64,000 bases of DNA from Molossus alvarezi. Lineage: Eukaryota; Chordata; Mammalia; Chiroptera; Molossidae. Shown piece by piece: positions 11,311-24,390 of this stretch. The translations under genes were made by a program, and so were the position numbers. The DNA is taken from positions 107,525,890 through 107,589,889 of the forward strand of contig CM073889.1 in the NCBI GenBank assembly GCA_037176705.1, given 5' to 3'. Position 1 is the first letter of the stretch; each line of letters opens with the position of its first letter. The notes beneath the pieces are model-generated. The model was not told where the DNA came from and searched no databases. It worked only from the letters and a program-made list of their open reading frames with translations.

Positions 11311-14300
11311 CCTCCTCTAGCGGCGGAGCCGCGAGGTACAGCCCTCTATTGTTCTAGGAGCACAGACACCTCCTGCGTGGGCGACGGGAACTGTAGAGAA
11401 AAACACAGCAGTAGCTGCGCCTGGCACACAGTTGAGCGCTTTTGTGCGCACAGACCCGGCGGTGCGCGTGGCAATTGCGCTGTCCCTAGGATCCAGCCGC
11501 AGGCCCAGAGGGACTAAGTGTCCAGGCACCCCATTGGGAGGATACGCTGTACTCTACTGCAAACAGGGTTGGGCAGCTTCTCTTGGACTTAGGCGATCTC
11601 GGGATCGGCGGGTCATCAGAGGGACGAGTCATAGTGGCAGTGATTTGCATAAGCGAGGGAAGTGGGACACATGAGATTCAAAGATAATCGCAAATGAAGC
11701 GCTTCCGGAGGGGAGAGCTGAGGCTTCCTCTCCGGCGCCCCGGGGCTTTCCTCGCACCGTTGAAAGGTAGTGTGGGTGCACTCTACCGACACCGGACAGG
11801 GCTGGGAGGTGTGACAGGCAGCATTTTCACCCAGGCTTGGGGAGGTGCGTTTTCAATATGACCACCTCAGCCTTTGCGGGCTATTGGAGGATTCCTACCT
11901 ACAGCGGCCCCGCAGTGTTGATCTAAGAAGATAAAAAGGAAAACGAGGTTTGCCCGAAAGAGCTTCTTCAGATCGGTGAACTCCAAGTACTTTTGCTTGG
12001 ATTTAGAAATCTACTTTATCTCTCTCCTTTAGTTTACGCTTCATCCTCTCCTACATTTTTCTCTGATTTGCTTTTGGTTCCTAGCAAAGATTAAGCAGTG
12101 AATAGAGAGTAGCAGTGAGAAATAAATTGGAAGCTTACTGACAGTTCCCAACAGTGTGGTTCCCTATTGTCTTAGGCCCCCCAGTCTCTCTCTGGCAAGC
12201 TCTAGCACGTGCTGGCTTCCTGGACACAAGCAGCCAGAAGGAAGTTGGCAGCTGGTCTTTGGGGGGTACAGTTAAAGGTGAGATGACAGCTATCCTATTC
12301 CAGCCCATCTCAGAGCGCTGCCGCCCCCTCATGCCTGTGGTGAAAAGGGCAGAGCTAAAAAAATAAAATAAAATACTGCCTTCCTGCCTATGCATTTGAA
12401 AGTGATGTGGCAAGTAATGTTTTACCTGTTAGTTCTTAGTCTCAGCTTTTACAATGGCCCCAAGCACTGCTGGGTTTAAGGATAAGTGTGGCAACTCCTG
12501 GGGGTCCCCAGTCCCACCACCCACCATGGGGTGGGAGAGTTCCAGGATGACTCCTCAGGGCTGCCTCCGAAGGGGACTGGAAGCTCCTTCAGTGAGTGGG
12601 AAATTCCCGTTGAGGACCCCACTTTGCTGAAGCATTCAAATGTGTGTCTGTTTTATTACCCCATGTTGAAAAGGGACAAGAGCTTTAGCCTTTTTATCTA
12701 GCCATTTTATCAGCAACTACAAGCGTGTTGAGTGGTTATTATTACATAGAAGGCTTTTCAGTTTGGGGTCAGTAGATCAGTCTCTTCAGACACTGACGCA
12801 GAAGCTAGGATTGGTAAGTAGGTATTATGTACTCAGGAGCACTAGGGGACAGAAGCAAATGGAGAAGAAAAGCCGAGGCCTTCTCTGTCAGGAGTATTGA
12901 TCGGAATCCCCTCGGGGACCTTCGGACCTTCGCTGATGGCCCACACCGTCGGACTCCGGGATTAAACAATCCTAGTAGCTCCAAAGGGTGACTGGGCCTG
13001 TCTCCCAACCCTGTACTGGAACAAGTGGTGCCCCCCTCTCCTTACCCCAGACCAGGCCTCTGCTTGCTTTCTTTCTTTTATCCTTTTAGTGTTCCTTTCT
13101 CTTTCTTATTTTGGGCCCCTCTGGCCCAAAGGCCCAATCAGGCAAGGGTTTTAGGGACCTAAGAATTAAGATGTCTGATTTGGGCCATTGCCCTAAAACC
13201 TCACCCTGAGGAGAAGTACACACTGTCACAACAGAAGTGGTCCTTCCTCTCCCCTGTGCCCACCTCTGCAGTGTAGATAGAGCCCAGGGTAGCATTTCAA
13301 AGGGGAGTGAGAAGACATGGGGAAACTCAGATTGCCCCAGAAGGGCACGATTTCGCTCAGAAAGGGTGGCAGAGGCAGAGAGTGTTTGCAGCTGCTCCCG
13401 CGCGGGCCTCCTCAGAGGTTTCTCAAGGCAGCTTTTATTAACTGGGCTAGAGGCTTCAGGACACACTCCCACGGGCTCAAGAACCAACACTCTCCAGCTT
13501 TGAGCCCAAGAAAAGCCTCTAAAGCAAGCACAAACACGAACAAAGAGGGAGAGAGACCAGGCAAGAACCTGGACAGGCGCCCAGCTGAGGAAAAGCGAGG
13601 TCTCAGTGGCGGGAGTGGTTTCCTCCGTCATCGGGAAGAGAGAGCAGAGCCCTGGATGGCACAGCCTGTAACCCCGGCTCCCGGCTCCCGGGATGTCTGC
13701 TGGGAAACAGCCTCCCATCCCCGCGTTGGACAGACACGCAAGCTCTCTTTAAGCAGTAACTCCCAGTGGCCAATCTGAAGCCAACTCTGTCCAGGCAGCA
13801 GTGGGCCCTTAACCAACCCGCCAAGACGTTGCCAGGGCCACCTGAGGGCCGCAGCGGGGGGAGCATGGCAAGGAGGTTCTTAGTGGTTCCTGCGGGGGTA
13901 TCACTGCGCGCCTGTGTCCTTCTGAACCGGGATATCTTAGAGTGCACTGAACCGACCCGGCACCTCCTAAAGCAAAGGGAGGGGGCGGGGACTTCATTCG
14001 AAGACCTCCCCCCACTTCACAACCCCAACTCCCCAAAGCTTCCAGCCCAGCTCAACCCAGCTCTCCCTGCAGTTTAGTTTGGGATCGTGGCCGGGAGGCT
14101 GCAGGCAACCCACATCAGTACGGAACACGCGATATTTTTGCCTGCTGGCTGGTCAGATTAATAATTGAAAAGCTCTCGCTACTGTCCTTGCTTGGTCAAG
14201 CCCCCAGTGCCTCGCGAACACCTCCGTAGCACGCATTAGGGTGGACAGGAGCAGCAGAGAGGCAGGACGTGAGGGAGGGCAGTGAAGCCCCGCGAGAGAA

Positions 14301-14389
14301 TGTAGCCCAGGCCACCCTGCATCCTCGACGTGAGAGGCTGCACATTTATTTTTACTCCAGGCTTTCCACCGTGTGGTTATGTCACTTTC

Positions 14390-14530
14390 TCAAACAAATG
14401 TGTATATGGAGGGAGATCGATGCTGATAATGTTTAGAAGATTAAAAGAGCATTAATGCTGGCAACAATAACGTAAACGTGTGGACCCAGATTTCATTGAT
14501 CTGGAACCTGATCCGGCGCATTTCCAGTAA
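14390..14530. promoter_or_regulatory. Candidate intronic regulatory block with an ONECUT-type site
   Basis: The sequence TCATTGATCT at 14493-14502 matches the published Onecut/HNF6 consensus (reverse of DRRTCMATND) at every position. A GTAAACG forkhead-like core is 20 bp upstream and several ATTAAT/TAAT cores are within 60 bp. The enhancer role is inferred. Confidence 0.35.
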
Positions 14531-17500
14531 GCCCGACAGTTCCCAGCAGAGCACTCGCCAGCGCCCCGGCTCCCCGGCGCTCCCCGCGCTCCCTGGTGCT
14601 CCCTAGCACTCCCTGCTGCGCAGCTTCCCCAGCTCCCGGCCTGTTCTCGGGTCTGGCCGCCGCTCCTCCCCTGCAGGGCCCCAGCCTAAGCCTTGCGACC
14701 CGAAGCTTTCTCTTGTCACTGGACTGCCTGCCTACTTTCCCTGAGCTTACACACCGCTTTCTGCGCTCCCTGCCATTGGATCTGCGGGTGGCTGGGTGGA
14801 GAAGGCTTTGCGCGCCCGCACCCGTGCCCTCCCAGCTTTCTTGTCCTGGAGGAGCCCCTTCCCCACCCCTGGGGCCCAGGAGGCCCCCATCTGGTCCTGC
14901 AGGGCGGGGGCAACTTTTTCCCTACATTGAAACCATCTAGGAAATTCAGTCACCCTCTTGATGTGCGGGAACGACCGGAATTGATGTCTTTAATGCTGCC
15001 TGCTAACCTCGCAGCTTCCAGATCCGTGGATCCCCTCTCATCCTTGACTGTTCTCATTAAAAGAGAGCTCATTCGCATTACATGTTCCCATTCGCAGACT
15101 TTGTACACAGATGCATTAGTTGGACAATTAAATGTGGCCCAGTGACAAAGGCCCCGACTTTATTCCTCAGAATTGTCTGCTCTGCAGCAGGCTAATTGGG
15201 CCAACCAGGGAAGAATCTTGCCTACCCAGGCTGGTGCAGGAAGGTAAGAAAACCAGACTGGGGGACCTCACCACCACCTCCTCCCCTTCTCATCAGCAGG
15301 AGAGAACTGGGGCTGGAGTAAGCTGGGCAGGGAGATTTGCCCCTGGTAACCTGCACTGACCAGAAAAACAAAGAACATCTGAGCTCTTCCTTCCTGCCCA
15401 GTGGGGAAGACCTCTGCACTCTGCCAACCGCTCCCTTGCCAAACGGCGGCTATTCTCCTAGAAGGAACAGTAAAGGTGAATTTGACTGGAAAGAAGGAAA
15501 GAGGTGAGCTGGTAGTGAGGATGAGATGAAAGTTTAATCATTGTTGTTTGTTATTATAACTCCTCCAATTAGAAAGCTAAGCTTTTCCTTCCAGAGAAGG
15601 TCTCAATCTAGAAGGAAAGGAATGTTTTCCTTCCTTCTCCAAGAATGAAATGAGAAAGAGGAGGAAGGAAAGGTGGTGGGGAGAATCTTACATTGTTCTG
15701 CTTTGAGGTGTGGCAAAGGATCATTGGGTTTTCTTTCTGTCCTCCCCAAATGGGGAACATCCATTAAAGAAGGGAGCTTCGATATAGCTTCTTGATTCCT
15801 AGTCAGAGTGTGCTCTTACCCCTGCTCCTGAAAACTACAGTGAACCAGGTCAGGTGACCAGTGATCAACTACAGAAACTGAAAGTGGGTGATTTCCTTCT
15901 GGTTAGGAAAACAATTGGCCCCTCCCTACATGCCCCACATGAAGGGCCCCAGCATTCTCCTTCTCGGAGGGTTGAATGGCATTTTGGAGAGTGGGATCTT
16001 AGAATCCCCAAACAGGGTGAAGGTAGGGCAGAGGGGAAACTGATTCCCCCAGATTCTCTGTGTCTCCAAGAGAAGAGCTACCCCACTCCTGTCTCGAGCC
16101 AGGTCTGGACAGGGCTTACCTCCCCCAGCTCCAGACCTGAACCCTGAGAGATGGAGAACCTGCTTCTCCTGCTGTTTCAGCCCAAAACTTCATTTTAGGA
16201 TCACCTGTTGGTTTTCTAGCCATTAGAACCTTTTTCTAAAAGAAGATTAGAGGAAGGGGGTTGAAGAATTCTCAGGAAGAAGGTACTGGGCCCTACCACA
16301 CGATGGCTGGTAATGGTGTTGGCAGACACTGTGTTCAGGAAAAGTGGTATCATGTAGGGGGAATCCCTGGAGGAATGAAAGTCTCAGAGGAGAAGCAGGA
16401 AGATTTAGTTTCTGGGTTCCTGCCAAAGGAAGGGAGATGAGGAGGGAATTAAATAGAAATGATTGTCTGGATAAAGTGCCCTGGGGAAAAGGGTGACTAT
16501 TCAGCCACCCTGAACATTAAACTTCATCAAAGACCCTTTGGATTATGTTCACCACTGACCACTCAGAGACCCTTGTTTTTCCTGGGAAAAGTAATTTATC
16601 CAGGGGGATACTTTTCTTGGTGGGGAGAGACCATGATGAGGAAGCCCAATGGGTCCATTTATGATGTCAGGTGCAGAGTCTGCTCAGGATGGGCTGGGGG
16701 CCCATCATCACCCAATCTGCCCCCCTAACCCACTTCAGTAACTTTGGGAAAGGCTTTTGGATGCCCATGTCTCAAGACAAAGACTTTGAAAAAACATGCA
16801 CAGGTTTTGGAAGGAGCAGGAAGGAAGGAGGGAGGGAAGATGATTGAGTAATGCCACCCATCTGATGCCTGACACAGTGCAGACGGGAAAGGTTAGAGGC
16901 TGCAGGGCGTAAGGGTACAGTCTCACTGGAGGAGCAGGATTCTTAGAAGCTTTGGACATTTGTTATGAAAAACTGTCCCACACACATTGTCCCAGAGGGA
17001 AGGGAGGCTCTGCCTTCCACATTGACACCTCTCTCACCATTTGAAGATCCATTACTCTTCTGGAGAAAGCAGACTTTGTTTGGGTTGGAAGCACACCTCC
17101 AGCGTAATTTAATCAGCATTGGACTTTGGCTCATGTAATCAAATATACATATACTTTCTCCTACAGGAAGAAAAATAATTTCTCTGTAACTGCTATTGAC
17201 TTGAAGTCATGTAATCTCTGGAAAACATCGCATTTTTAAAGGGAAAGGTAAAATTAAGAAGCGGAGAATCCAGTTTTAGTGGTTTGCTTTGTCATTGCTA
17301 AGACAGCCAGTTACCACCTAAGAAAGGGCACAAAGCATTCTAGAGTTCCAATACTTGTGCTGCCCCAGTGGTGGGCATTTCACGTTAGCTTCCTCTGTGT
17401 AGTCAGCCTCCCAAATGTATTTTGGTAGGAAACAAGGTTGACTAGCTCACCAGACTGCAGGGATTTGGGCATTATATTTACATTGGGTGAAGACATCCTT

Positions 17501-17824
17501 GAAGGAACCAGTTTCTTCCATTTTTTATATCCTGTTAGGAGAGGCCACAGGCAACAGCAAGCCCCTTCATTACGGGTGCCGGTAACCATTGCCAACTCCC
17601 TCCCCACTGCACCCCCAGGGCCTTGAGCATGGAGCTGTGCCTGGAGCATCCCTCTGGAATCTCAAGTTTGGACTCCCCACCCGCAGGGCGGGTGAGGCTC
17701 TGGGCTTTACCCAAGTTGAGTCTGTTAAGGCATCTGTTGTAAACACAGATCCATTGATTTGCATTTGTCAGAGAGTCAAGTTAAACCAGTGAAAAGAGAA
17801 GCCCTTACCCTTTTATGTAGGGCC

Positions 17825-17935
17825 AGGGAAACCTTTCATATTGATCCTATTGATCCAACCTTTCCCTTTAAGGAAACCACATAGTTAAAGACCCTCGTTC
17901 AATAGATTTACCCTTCGCGCTTGTGATATTCCTTT
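17825..17935. promoter_or_regulatory. Candidate autoregulatory element: two adjacent ONECUT-type sites
   Basis: ATATTGATCC (17838-17847) and CTATTGATCC (17847-17856) both fit the reverse Onecut consensus HNATKGAYYH perfectly and share one base. Their cores are 9 bp apart, close to one helical turn. This suggests binding of Onecut proteins to their own intron; occupancy is not shown. Confidence 0.4.
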
Positions 17936-18639
17936 AAGTGTTCTCATCTAGGATAGCTGGGCATTAAGCCCACACTCCAAACCAGACAAAAATGAAAAGA
18001 GAGTAGGAGGGGAGGAGTCAGGAGGCAGAATTGTGGGAAGTAAAATTGAATCAAACTGAAATGTGTAATGATTTGATTGGGGGTGTTCTTCTCATTCTTC
18101 CAAGATGGCATGCAGGGATAAAGACAAAATGGGTGTATTTAGCCTCTCTCTCTCTCTCCACAAAAAAAAAAACAAAAAAAAAAAACCTGTTTATATGCTA
18201 GAGTGGCAATGTCTCTGGAACATCATTTTCTACTGTAAAATTATTTCAATCAATCCACTAGCTTGGTTCATTTAAGCTGCTTCACTTCAAAGCAGTAATA
18301 CTTCCACAAAAATTATTTTGGTTCATTTGTAGCAAATCAGGAATAGAATTGTCTTCAGAAAATGCAAGATTTTGAGCTCTGTACATGAGCATGGACACTG
18401 AGAGGGGCGTGGAGCTGTGTGTTCTGAAGGAAGTGGGTAGGAACTAGGCCAAGAGTGAAGTGCAGCTTGTCTTACAGGCGGTGCGGATGGAATAGGACTT
18501 GCTGAATACTACTCAGTACCATTTGTGTTTGCGGGTATGAAAATGAAAGTCCCTTTTGTTTCCAGAACTGCCGGCACGATCCACTTCATTTCTTCCTTGA
18601 AACATGGTTCTGTGAATAATATCCATCTGTAATTTTTTT

Positions 18640-18900
18640 TTCCAACATAGTACATGTGCTATTCCTAATTGGTTATCTCTTGGGTTGTGTTCAGATATTC
18701 ATGTTTGTTTTATGTGATTGAAAAATATTAATGATTCCTTAGGTGAGCTAATGTATTTATCTGCTGAGTGAGTTCAAAGGGCAGAGTTCAGCTTTGGTTC
18801 AGGTTAATTGAACAGGAAGCAGTGAGCTCTCCAGGCTGTGTTTAACAAGGGACCAGTCCCTTAAAATATCACACTCAGCAAACACACAATTTCACCGTCC
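18640..18900. promoter_or_regulatory. AT-rich candidate conserved non-coding block
   Basis: Unique sequence with many developmental-type motifs: AATATTAATGATT, GGTTAATTGAAC and TGTTTAACAAGG. No coding potential or repeat identity is seen. It is listed as a candidate only because of motif density and the surrounding transposon-free DNA. Confidence 0.25.
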
Positions 18901-20613
18901 TCATCCTGGAGTCTGATGTAAGAGGCACAGATCAACTTGGATTGCCTGTTTAAAACCCCAAAGCGAAGCAAAGCAACTGCAACAAAACCCTCGAGTCCAC
19001 CTCAGGGAAGAAGAGTTTTCTCATTGGCTAATTGCTTTATTGGTAGCACTGACCTGCGGAGCAGCTGCAGGGGCCTGGATGAAGGCTGAAGCCTCGGAAT
19101 AATGTGCTCCATTAGAACAGGGCATGGCATTTTTTGTTTACTCAATTGGAGCACCCTGCAAAGTGCCATTAACCCCAGCCCAACAGCGCTTGTGCGGCTA
19201 AAGCCAAAGGTCACGCCTGTCAGGCTGTAGGCAGGGCTAGTTCTGCCCTGGTGGGAGGAAGGGAGCATCCTGCTGGCATTGCCCTCCCTAAACTTGGCCC
19301 AACCAGGTGGGCCCCTCCAGAGCTTTGACCAAAGCAAGCAGTTGCACAACTTGTTTACATTTCCCAATTGCTGAATCATGTTATTGATGATTAAACAGTT
19401 TTGATCTGAGCACCATGAATCACCTCAGAAAAAAAAAAAAAAATTCTCCACTGACCTTCTCTTTTCTATTTGTTCTCTTCATCCCTATGCATTACAGTAA
19501 ATAGCACGGTGCAATTAGTGCTTTTTAGCAGGAATATAGTCTGGATAAGTGCTGGGATCAAGAGGAAGATCTCTAAACAAAGTTGGGGGGTTGTTTAACA
19601 GAAAGGTTTGAGGTGTAACCAGCAGTTAAGGCTTCCAGGAGAGCACCTTGAGCTAGAGTGCCACCTGCTGGAAGGCATCCCGCTGCAGTGAGCCTCGCAC
19701 CTCCCACAAGGCCCAAGGCCCTTCCTTCACTTTGTTCCTAGATCTGGGATCCCATTCCTCATCCTCCTGATCACTACCTATATTTTCCTGGACATTTCTT
19801 TAGGGACTTATTCCTGGTCCCTTGGGACTCTAACCTCTGCCTCTTTTCGTTCATTGCCTAGGAGAAATCATCAGTTCTGATGTGGTGAGGTAATAGTCTC
19901 CTGCTTAGATGGAAAGTGCTTGGAGGAGGAGGGGCAGAGAAAGCAAAGGTATCTATGGGAGAGGAGAGGAATGGTCATATGTGGAAGAGAAATGGTTCAG
20001 TTGATGGTGCCAGTGAGAGCTGTGACAACTGCAAGGTGTTCTGAAAAGGTAAAATATTGCACAAAGGTGAGGGGGTGGGAGAGAATTAGTATGGGTAGGG
20101 AGGACGTCAGGAAGTGATATACCAAGGCAATGGGCCAGAGGTGGGCTCTGTGAAATCTCCTGGGAAGAGAAAAAGTGAACCAGCCATTTTGCAATTGCAA
20201 AGAAGTGAGCCAATGAGCTAGACTTGGAGCCAAACTGTGGGGCTGGCTGTAGCTCTGTGGGCGGCAGCTGTTCCCAGACTCGCCTCATATCGATCTGACC
20301 TAGAGCCCCTGGCAGCCGAGCGCTTGCGGGTGGGTTGCTGACTCCATGCCTGGGAGCAGGCTTCAGCACCACGAACAGCGCCACGGAGAGCCGAGAGCCC
20401 TGCGCCCTGGCTGCAGTCTGAGCGAGTTTCCATCTCAACCCGGAGAAGGCAGATGGGCTTCTGTGGGGTTAAATCCGGGCAGCACCCTCGTCAGCAGCTC
20501 CAGCTCTCTAGACCTCAGCGCGCCCCAGACAGAACAGGGCCTTAGATTTTCCTCTCGCACCCCTGTGACTTCGTTCTCTGCCTGAGGTCAGCGATAAAAA
20601 ACGGAGTCAGGAG

Positions 20614-20860
20614 CCCTGGCCGGTTGGGCTCAGCGGTTAGAGCGTCAGCCTGCGGTCCAGAGAGACACCTGGGTTCGGTTCCCCCTAGGGCACGTACCTC
20701 GGTTGCAGTTTGTCCCCGACCCTGGTTGGGCCATGCGGGTGGCAGCCACTCCATGTGTCCCTTTCATGTCGATGTTTCTCTCTCTCTCTTCCTCTCTCTC
20801 CCTCCCACTCTGTCTGAACAAAAAATGGAAAAATGTCCTGGATGAGGATAAAAAAAAAAA
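20614..20860 (+). mobile_element. VES-type SINE (tRNA-derived, bat)
   Basis: The tRNA-like head begins CCCTGGCCGG with A-box-like GGCTCAGCGGTTAGAGC and a B-box-like GGTTCGGTTCC. The body has the ATGTTTCTCTCTCTC stretch and the 3' end reads ATGGAAAAATGTCCTGGATG followed by an A tail. This first copy marks the sharp end of the transposon-free region around exon 1. Confidence 0.9.
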
Positions 20861-21622
20861 GGAGTAGGGGGAGAGGCTTTGGTGAAGACAGGACGAAAGA
20901 TTCTAAGTGACCCTTTCCTTCCCAAGAGGAAGAGCCTTAGTGACCCTGGTTGAGGGGCGAAGGGATTGAACTGTTTTTCTCGATGTCCTGCTATCCGCAG
21001 GCTCTGATTGCCACTCTCAACACGATATTTCAGATTTAGGATTTCCTCTTAAGGTTTACAGTCTGGTTGCCCCCAAAACAAGTATACACAAATGATTGCT
21101 TTCTCCCCCACCTGCATGCTTCCGATATTTGAAAACATGGCTTTCATTATATTAAATAACACTCGCACTTTATATCAGCAGAATGTTGCAGGGAGAGCCA
21201 ACTACAGGATATCACTATCTCCAATAAATCTAGAAACTGGGTTTGATTTCCTGAGCGTCTTCCTTGATTGGGTTCTCGTTAAGAAGTACCTCTCTACAGT
21301 TTCCCTGGGCCAGTGATTGAGTCACTTCCCTCAGGCCACACAGTGGAGTCCTATGGCCTTGGCCAGGGTGAAAGCTGACATTGGGCGCTGACCCCTGACT
21401 CTGGCTGTTCTGCTTTATTTGTGTTTTTATTCCAGAGGAAAGAGGCAGGTGGGTCCTTTTGGCCCATCATTGAGCACAATTCACATCTTTTTGCATTTCT
21501 AGTAAAATGGCCCTTGCCTTCCCAAAGCTAATCAAAATGTAAAACTTTTTCTTTATTTCAAGAAATTTTATACTTCAAACCTCATTTATTGCTAATGGGA
21601 GGTGGAGCAAAGGAACAGTCAG
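20861..21622. other. Unique intronic sequence
   Basis: No gene, repeat or strong motif cluster is recognised in this stretch between two SINEs. Confidence 0.5.
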
Positions 21623-21639
21623 GTGTGTCCCCTTTAAAA

Positions 21640-21877
21640 TTTTTTTTTTAATCCTCACCCGAGGACATTTTTCCATATTTTGTTCAGATAGAGTGGGAGG
21701 GAGAGAGAGAGAGAAACATCAACGTGAAAGGGACACATCGAGTGGTTGCCGCCCACACGACCCAACCAGGGCCAGGGACAAACTGCAACCGAGGTACATG
21801 CCCTTAGTGGGAACTGAACCCAGGTCTCTCTGGACCGCAGGCCGTTGCTCTAAGCACTGAGCCAAACCGGCCAGGGT
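21640..21877 (-). mobile_element. VES-type SINE with 17-bp target-site duplication
   Basis: A minus-strand copy with the terminal motif ATCCTCACCCGAGGAC at its left end and the tRNA-like head at the right. The duplication GTGTGTCCCCTTTAAAA is exact at 21623-21639 and 21880-21896, so the insertion boundaries are clear and the copy is fairly young. Confidence 0.95.
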
Positions 21878-21896
21878 AAGTGTGTCCCCTTTAAAA

Positions 21897-22344
21897 GAAA
21901 GTCAAGGTTCTGATAAATGAGATTATCTTCCCTGTGACAATTCATTTAAAAATTACAAGTGGCTCTTGGTTGAAAGAAAGAAGAAAAAAATCCAGCCCCA
22001 AACAAAATTAATCTGGTAGAGCATTGATTCTCAATGTGGAAAACAATAATTTTCTATGTTTAAATATCTAAACGTTTGCTCTAAAAATTAATAGGAACAT
22101 ATTTGTAAGAACGTATTTGAATCAGATCTAGAACTGGTTTCAGATCTGTTTGATAAACACTGATAAAAGCAGGCTCTTCAAGCTGTATGATCTTTGAATT
22201 TGCAGACATGCATTTCTTAGTAGTTGTTGGGTTACACTATCAGAATCTTTTCCAGTAAAACATGGATTTCACAGTAAGCAAAGTCCTTCTTTCAAAGTCA
22301 ATTTTATATGCATCATTGCATTTTATTAAAAATAAGGCAGTCCA
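21897..22344. other. Unique AT-rich intronic sequence
   Basis: No gene or repeat is recognised. An AACAAAATTAATC and AAATTAATAGG-type AT-rich composition is all that stands out. Confidence 0.45.
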
Positions 22345-22548
22345 TAGACCCAGACAGTAGTAGTACGGTGATTACCAGAGGGTAAGGGGGTTGGAGACAG
22401 GTAGAAGATAGTAAAGGGGGGATAAACCACTTGGGGTAGTGAACACACAATACAATATACAGATGATGTATTATAGAATTGTACACCTGAAACCTATATA
22501 ATTTTATTAATCTATATCACCCCAAAATTTCAATTAAAAAAATGTAAA
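22345..22548 (+). mobile_element. LINE-1 3' end fragment
   Basis: The text running from the ATTACCAGAGGGTAAGG motif through TTGTACACCTGAAACC to a CACCCC-A-rich end is the 3' terminal part of an L1M-type element in sense orientation. It is 5'-truncated to about 200 bp, with no coding part left. Confidence 0.8.
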
Positions 22549-23149
22549 AGGCAGACCAGTCTGAAAGAGCTTATACCAAATGCATTTCCCTTGTAGGGAA
22601 TTTAATGTTTTTAAAGAATATTCTCCTATGTTCTTCTTTGGCTCCAAATTCAAAAGAAAAGAAAAGAAAAATGTGTGGAGTGAAAGAACTCTTCACTTTT
22701 CTGAAACAGTGTGATAAATTCCTAAATCTGAAGTATCTTTTTTAAATCTTGAATTCATTTGCCTCCTAATGTATACCTAATCAACTCAGTGGCCTGAATT
22801 CATTTGAATTCACCTTCAAGGCACAAGAGTGAATTTTTTATTCACTCTCCATTCTAACCCTTCTCATCATTTTGTAAAAATTCTTCTGAAAAAGAAGAGC
22901 CAGTCTTCCTGTTGAAGGCCAGTTACGTGGCCTGATTCTGGGCCCTGCCTCTCCTGCCCTGGGACGCAAGCTTTCCTGTGTTATGACCTCTTCTTCATGA
23001 CTCTCTTCCCATCAATATCTGTGTGCTCCAGTCTCTTCTGTCTTCTCTTTTAAATGCCCCCCCCCCCAGCACCTGTGGTAGCTTTATCTCTTCCTCCCCT
23101 TCCCTTCCAGGCAGAGTTGCTATAACTCAGTGCCTGTTTCTCACCTCCC

Positions 23150-24390
23150 CCTTCAGGCCCAGCACTTCACTGGTTCCACTCACACCTTCTTACTAAACCT
23201 GCTCTTACCATTGTCGCTATCGGGGTCTTTGTAGCCAAATCCAACAGACACTTCTCAGTTCTTAATCCGGCCTCTCTGCAGAATTTGACACACTGCTGAC
23301 TACCAATTCTCTCCCTTTCTTCTCCTGACTTCTGAAATACTGTGTTCTCTCTCTCTCTCTCTCTCTGCATTCTGATCATTCCTTCTCAGTCTCCTTTATG
23401 GGCTCCTCCGGCTCTGCCTATCTAGCCCAGCATTCTGACCTAGGCTATTTTATTTTTTCACACAGTGTACTCACCCTGGATAATCTTATCAGTTGGTTTA
23501 CTATCTCTCTATGCTGAGGACTTCAGGTCTCTCTCCAGCCTTGATATCTCTCCTGAGCTCCAGATCCTTATTTCCTTCTGCATCTGGACAGCTTTGCCTC
23601 AGAGTCCACAAATTCAATCTGTTCAAGTGAATTCATGTTCCTGTCTCCCCAGCCCCCTTCACCGTCACCCCAAAAATGAGTCTCTTATTGTATTTCCTCT
23701 CTCTTTCAATAGCATCACCTTGTGCACAGAATCTCAAGTCAGAAACCAGGAAATCAACTTGGATTCTTTCTTTTTCCTCTTCCCCATCATCAACTATATG
23801 AACCATGTGGATTATGCCTCTCACATACCTGTCTACATCTCTCAATCCCCTTTGCTGATGCCCGAGCGGGGACCATCACCAACTGCAACAGCCCCCATTC
23901 TTGCCTTCTCCCATTTATTTCCCAACCTTGCTAGAGTGACTTTTCTGGAACTTCAATCTGACCACATTACACCCTTATTTAAAATTCACTGTTAGTTCCC
24001 TGTGACCATTGGAAGAAGGTCCAGATCCCTGAGTAGGGTATACCAGCCCCTGTATAGACTGACCCCTGCTCATCACCTCCAGCCTCATCTCACATCACTC
24101 CACACATTCACTCTGTACTCCAAACATGCTGTACTCTCTCCAGCTCCTCAAACACATCAGGCCAGTCCTTTGGTCTAGAACACTTTTTCCCTCACTCAAC
24201 TGCCTTGAACCCAATTGCAGATCTTGGCTTAGATGGTCTTGCTTCTAGGAAGTGTCTATCGCACGTAGAACATACATGTCACCTGCCAACTTGTCAGTGT
24301 TCCTCCCGCCCAGTAGAATATAAGTTCCACGAAAGCAGAGGATGCATACGGAAGGCAGCCAATAAATATTTGTGAATACATTAATATTCT
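23150..24390 (+). mobile_element. LINE-2 (L2) fragment, decayed reverse transcriptase to 3' end
   Basis: The stretch contains decayed L2 coding sequence: a Phe-Asp-Thr block near 23285 and the 'leu-tyr-ala-glu-asp' region near 23510, inside the 176-residue open remnant at 23465-23995. It ends in the typical L2 tail with GTAGAATATAAGTTCC near 24313 and CCAATAAATATTTGTGAA near 24360. Many indels and stops make it non-functional. A CT simple repeat (23346-23367) and an 11-C run (23057-23067) lie in or next to it. Confidence 0.75.

Larger units (their letters stand above)
10518..20613. other. Intron 1 proximal part: unique sequence without recognisable transposons
   Basis: Ten kilobases in which I recognise no SINE, LINE or LTR and no credible coding frame; the 210-residue minus-strand frame at 13086-13718 has no domain-like features. 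A small CpG-rich patch lies at 11160-11310. Several stretches read like conserved regulatory DNA (14140-14530, 15040-15140, 17830-17940, 18640-18900, 18960-19400), with AT-rich homeodomain motifs and ONECUT-type sites. Confidence 0.6.

Noticed and set aside
13086..13718. 210-residue minus-strand open frame in the intron
   Set aside because: No domain, no homolog I recognise, and competing open frames on the opposite strand.
20614..20700. Possible genuine tRNA gene from A and B box-like motifs
   Set aside because: The motifs are in the tRNA-derived head of a SINE and no complete cloverleaf with acceptor stem follows. The same applies to the other SINE copies.
23465..23995. 176-residue plus-strand open frame as a gene
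   Set aside because: It lies in a decayed LINE-2 reverse-transcriptase region.
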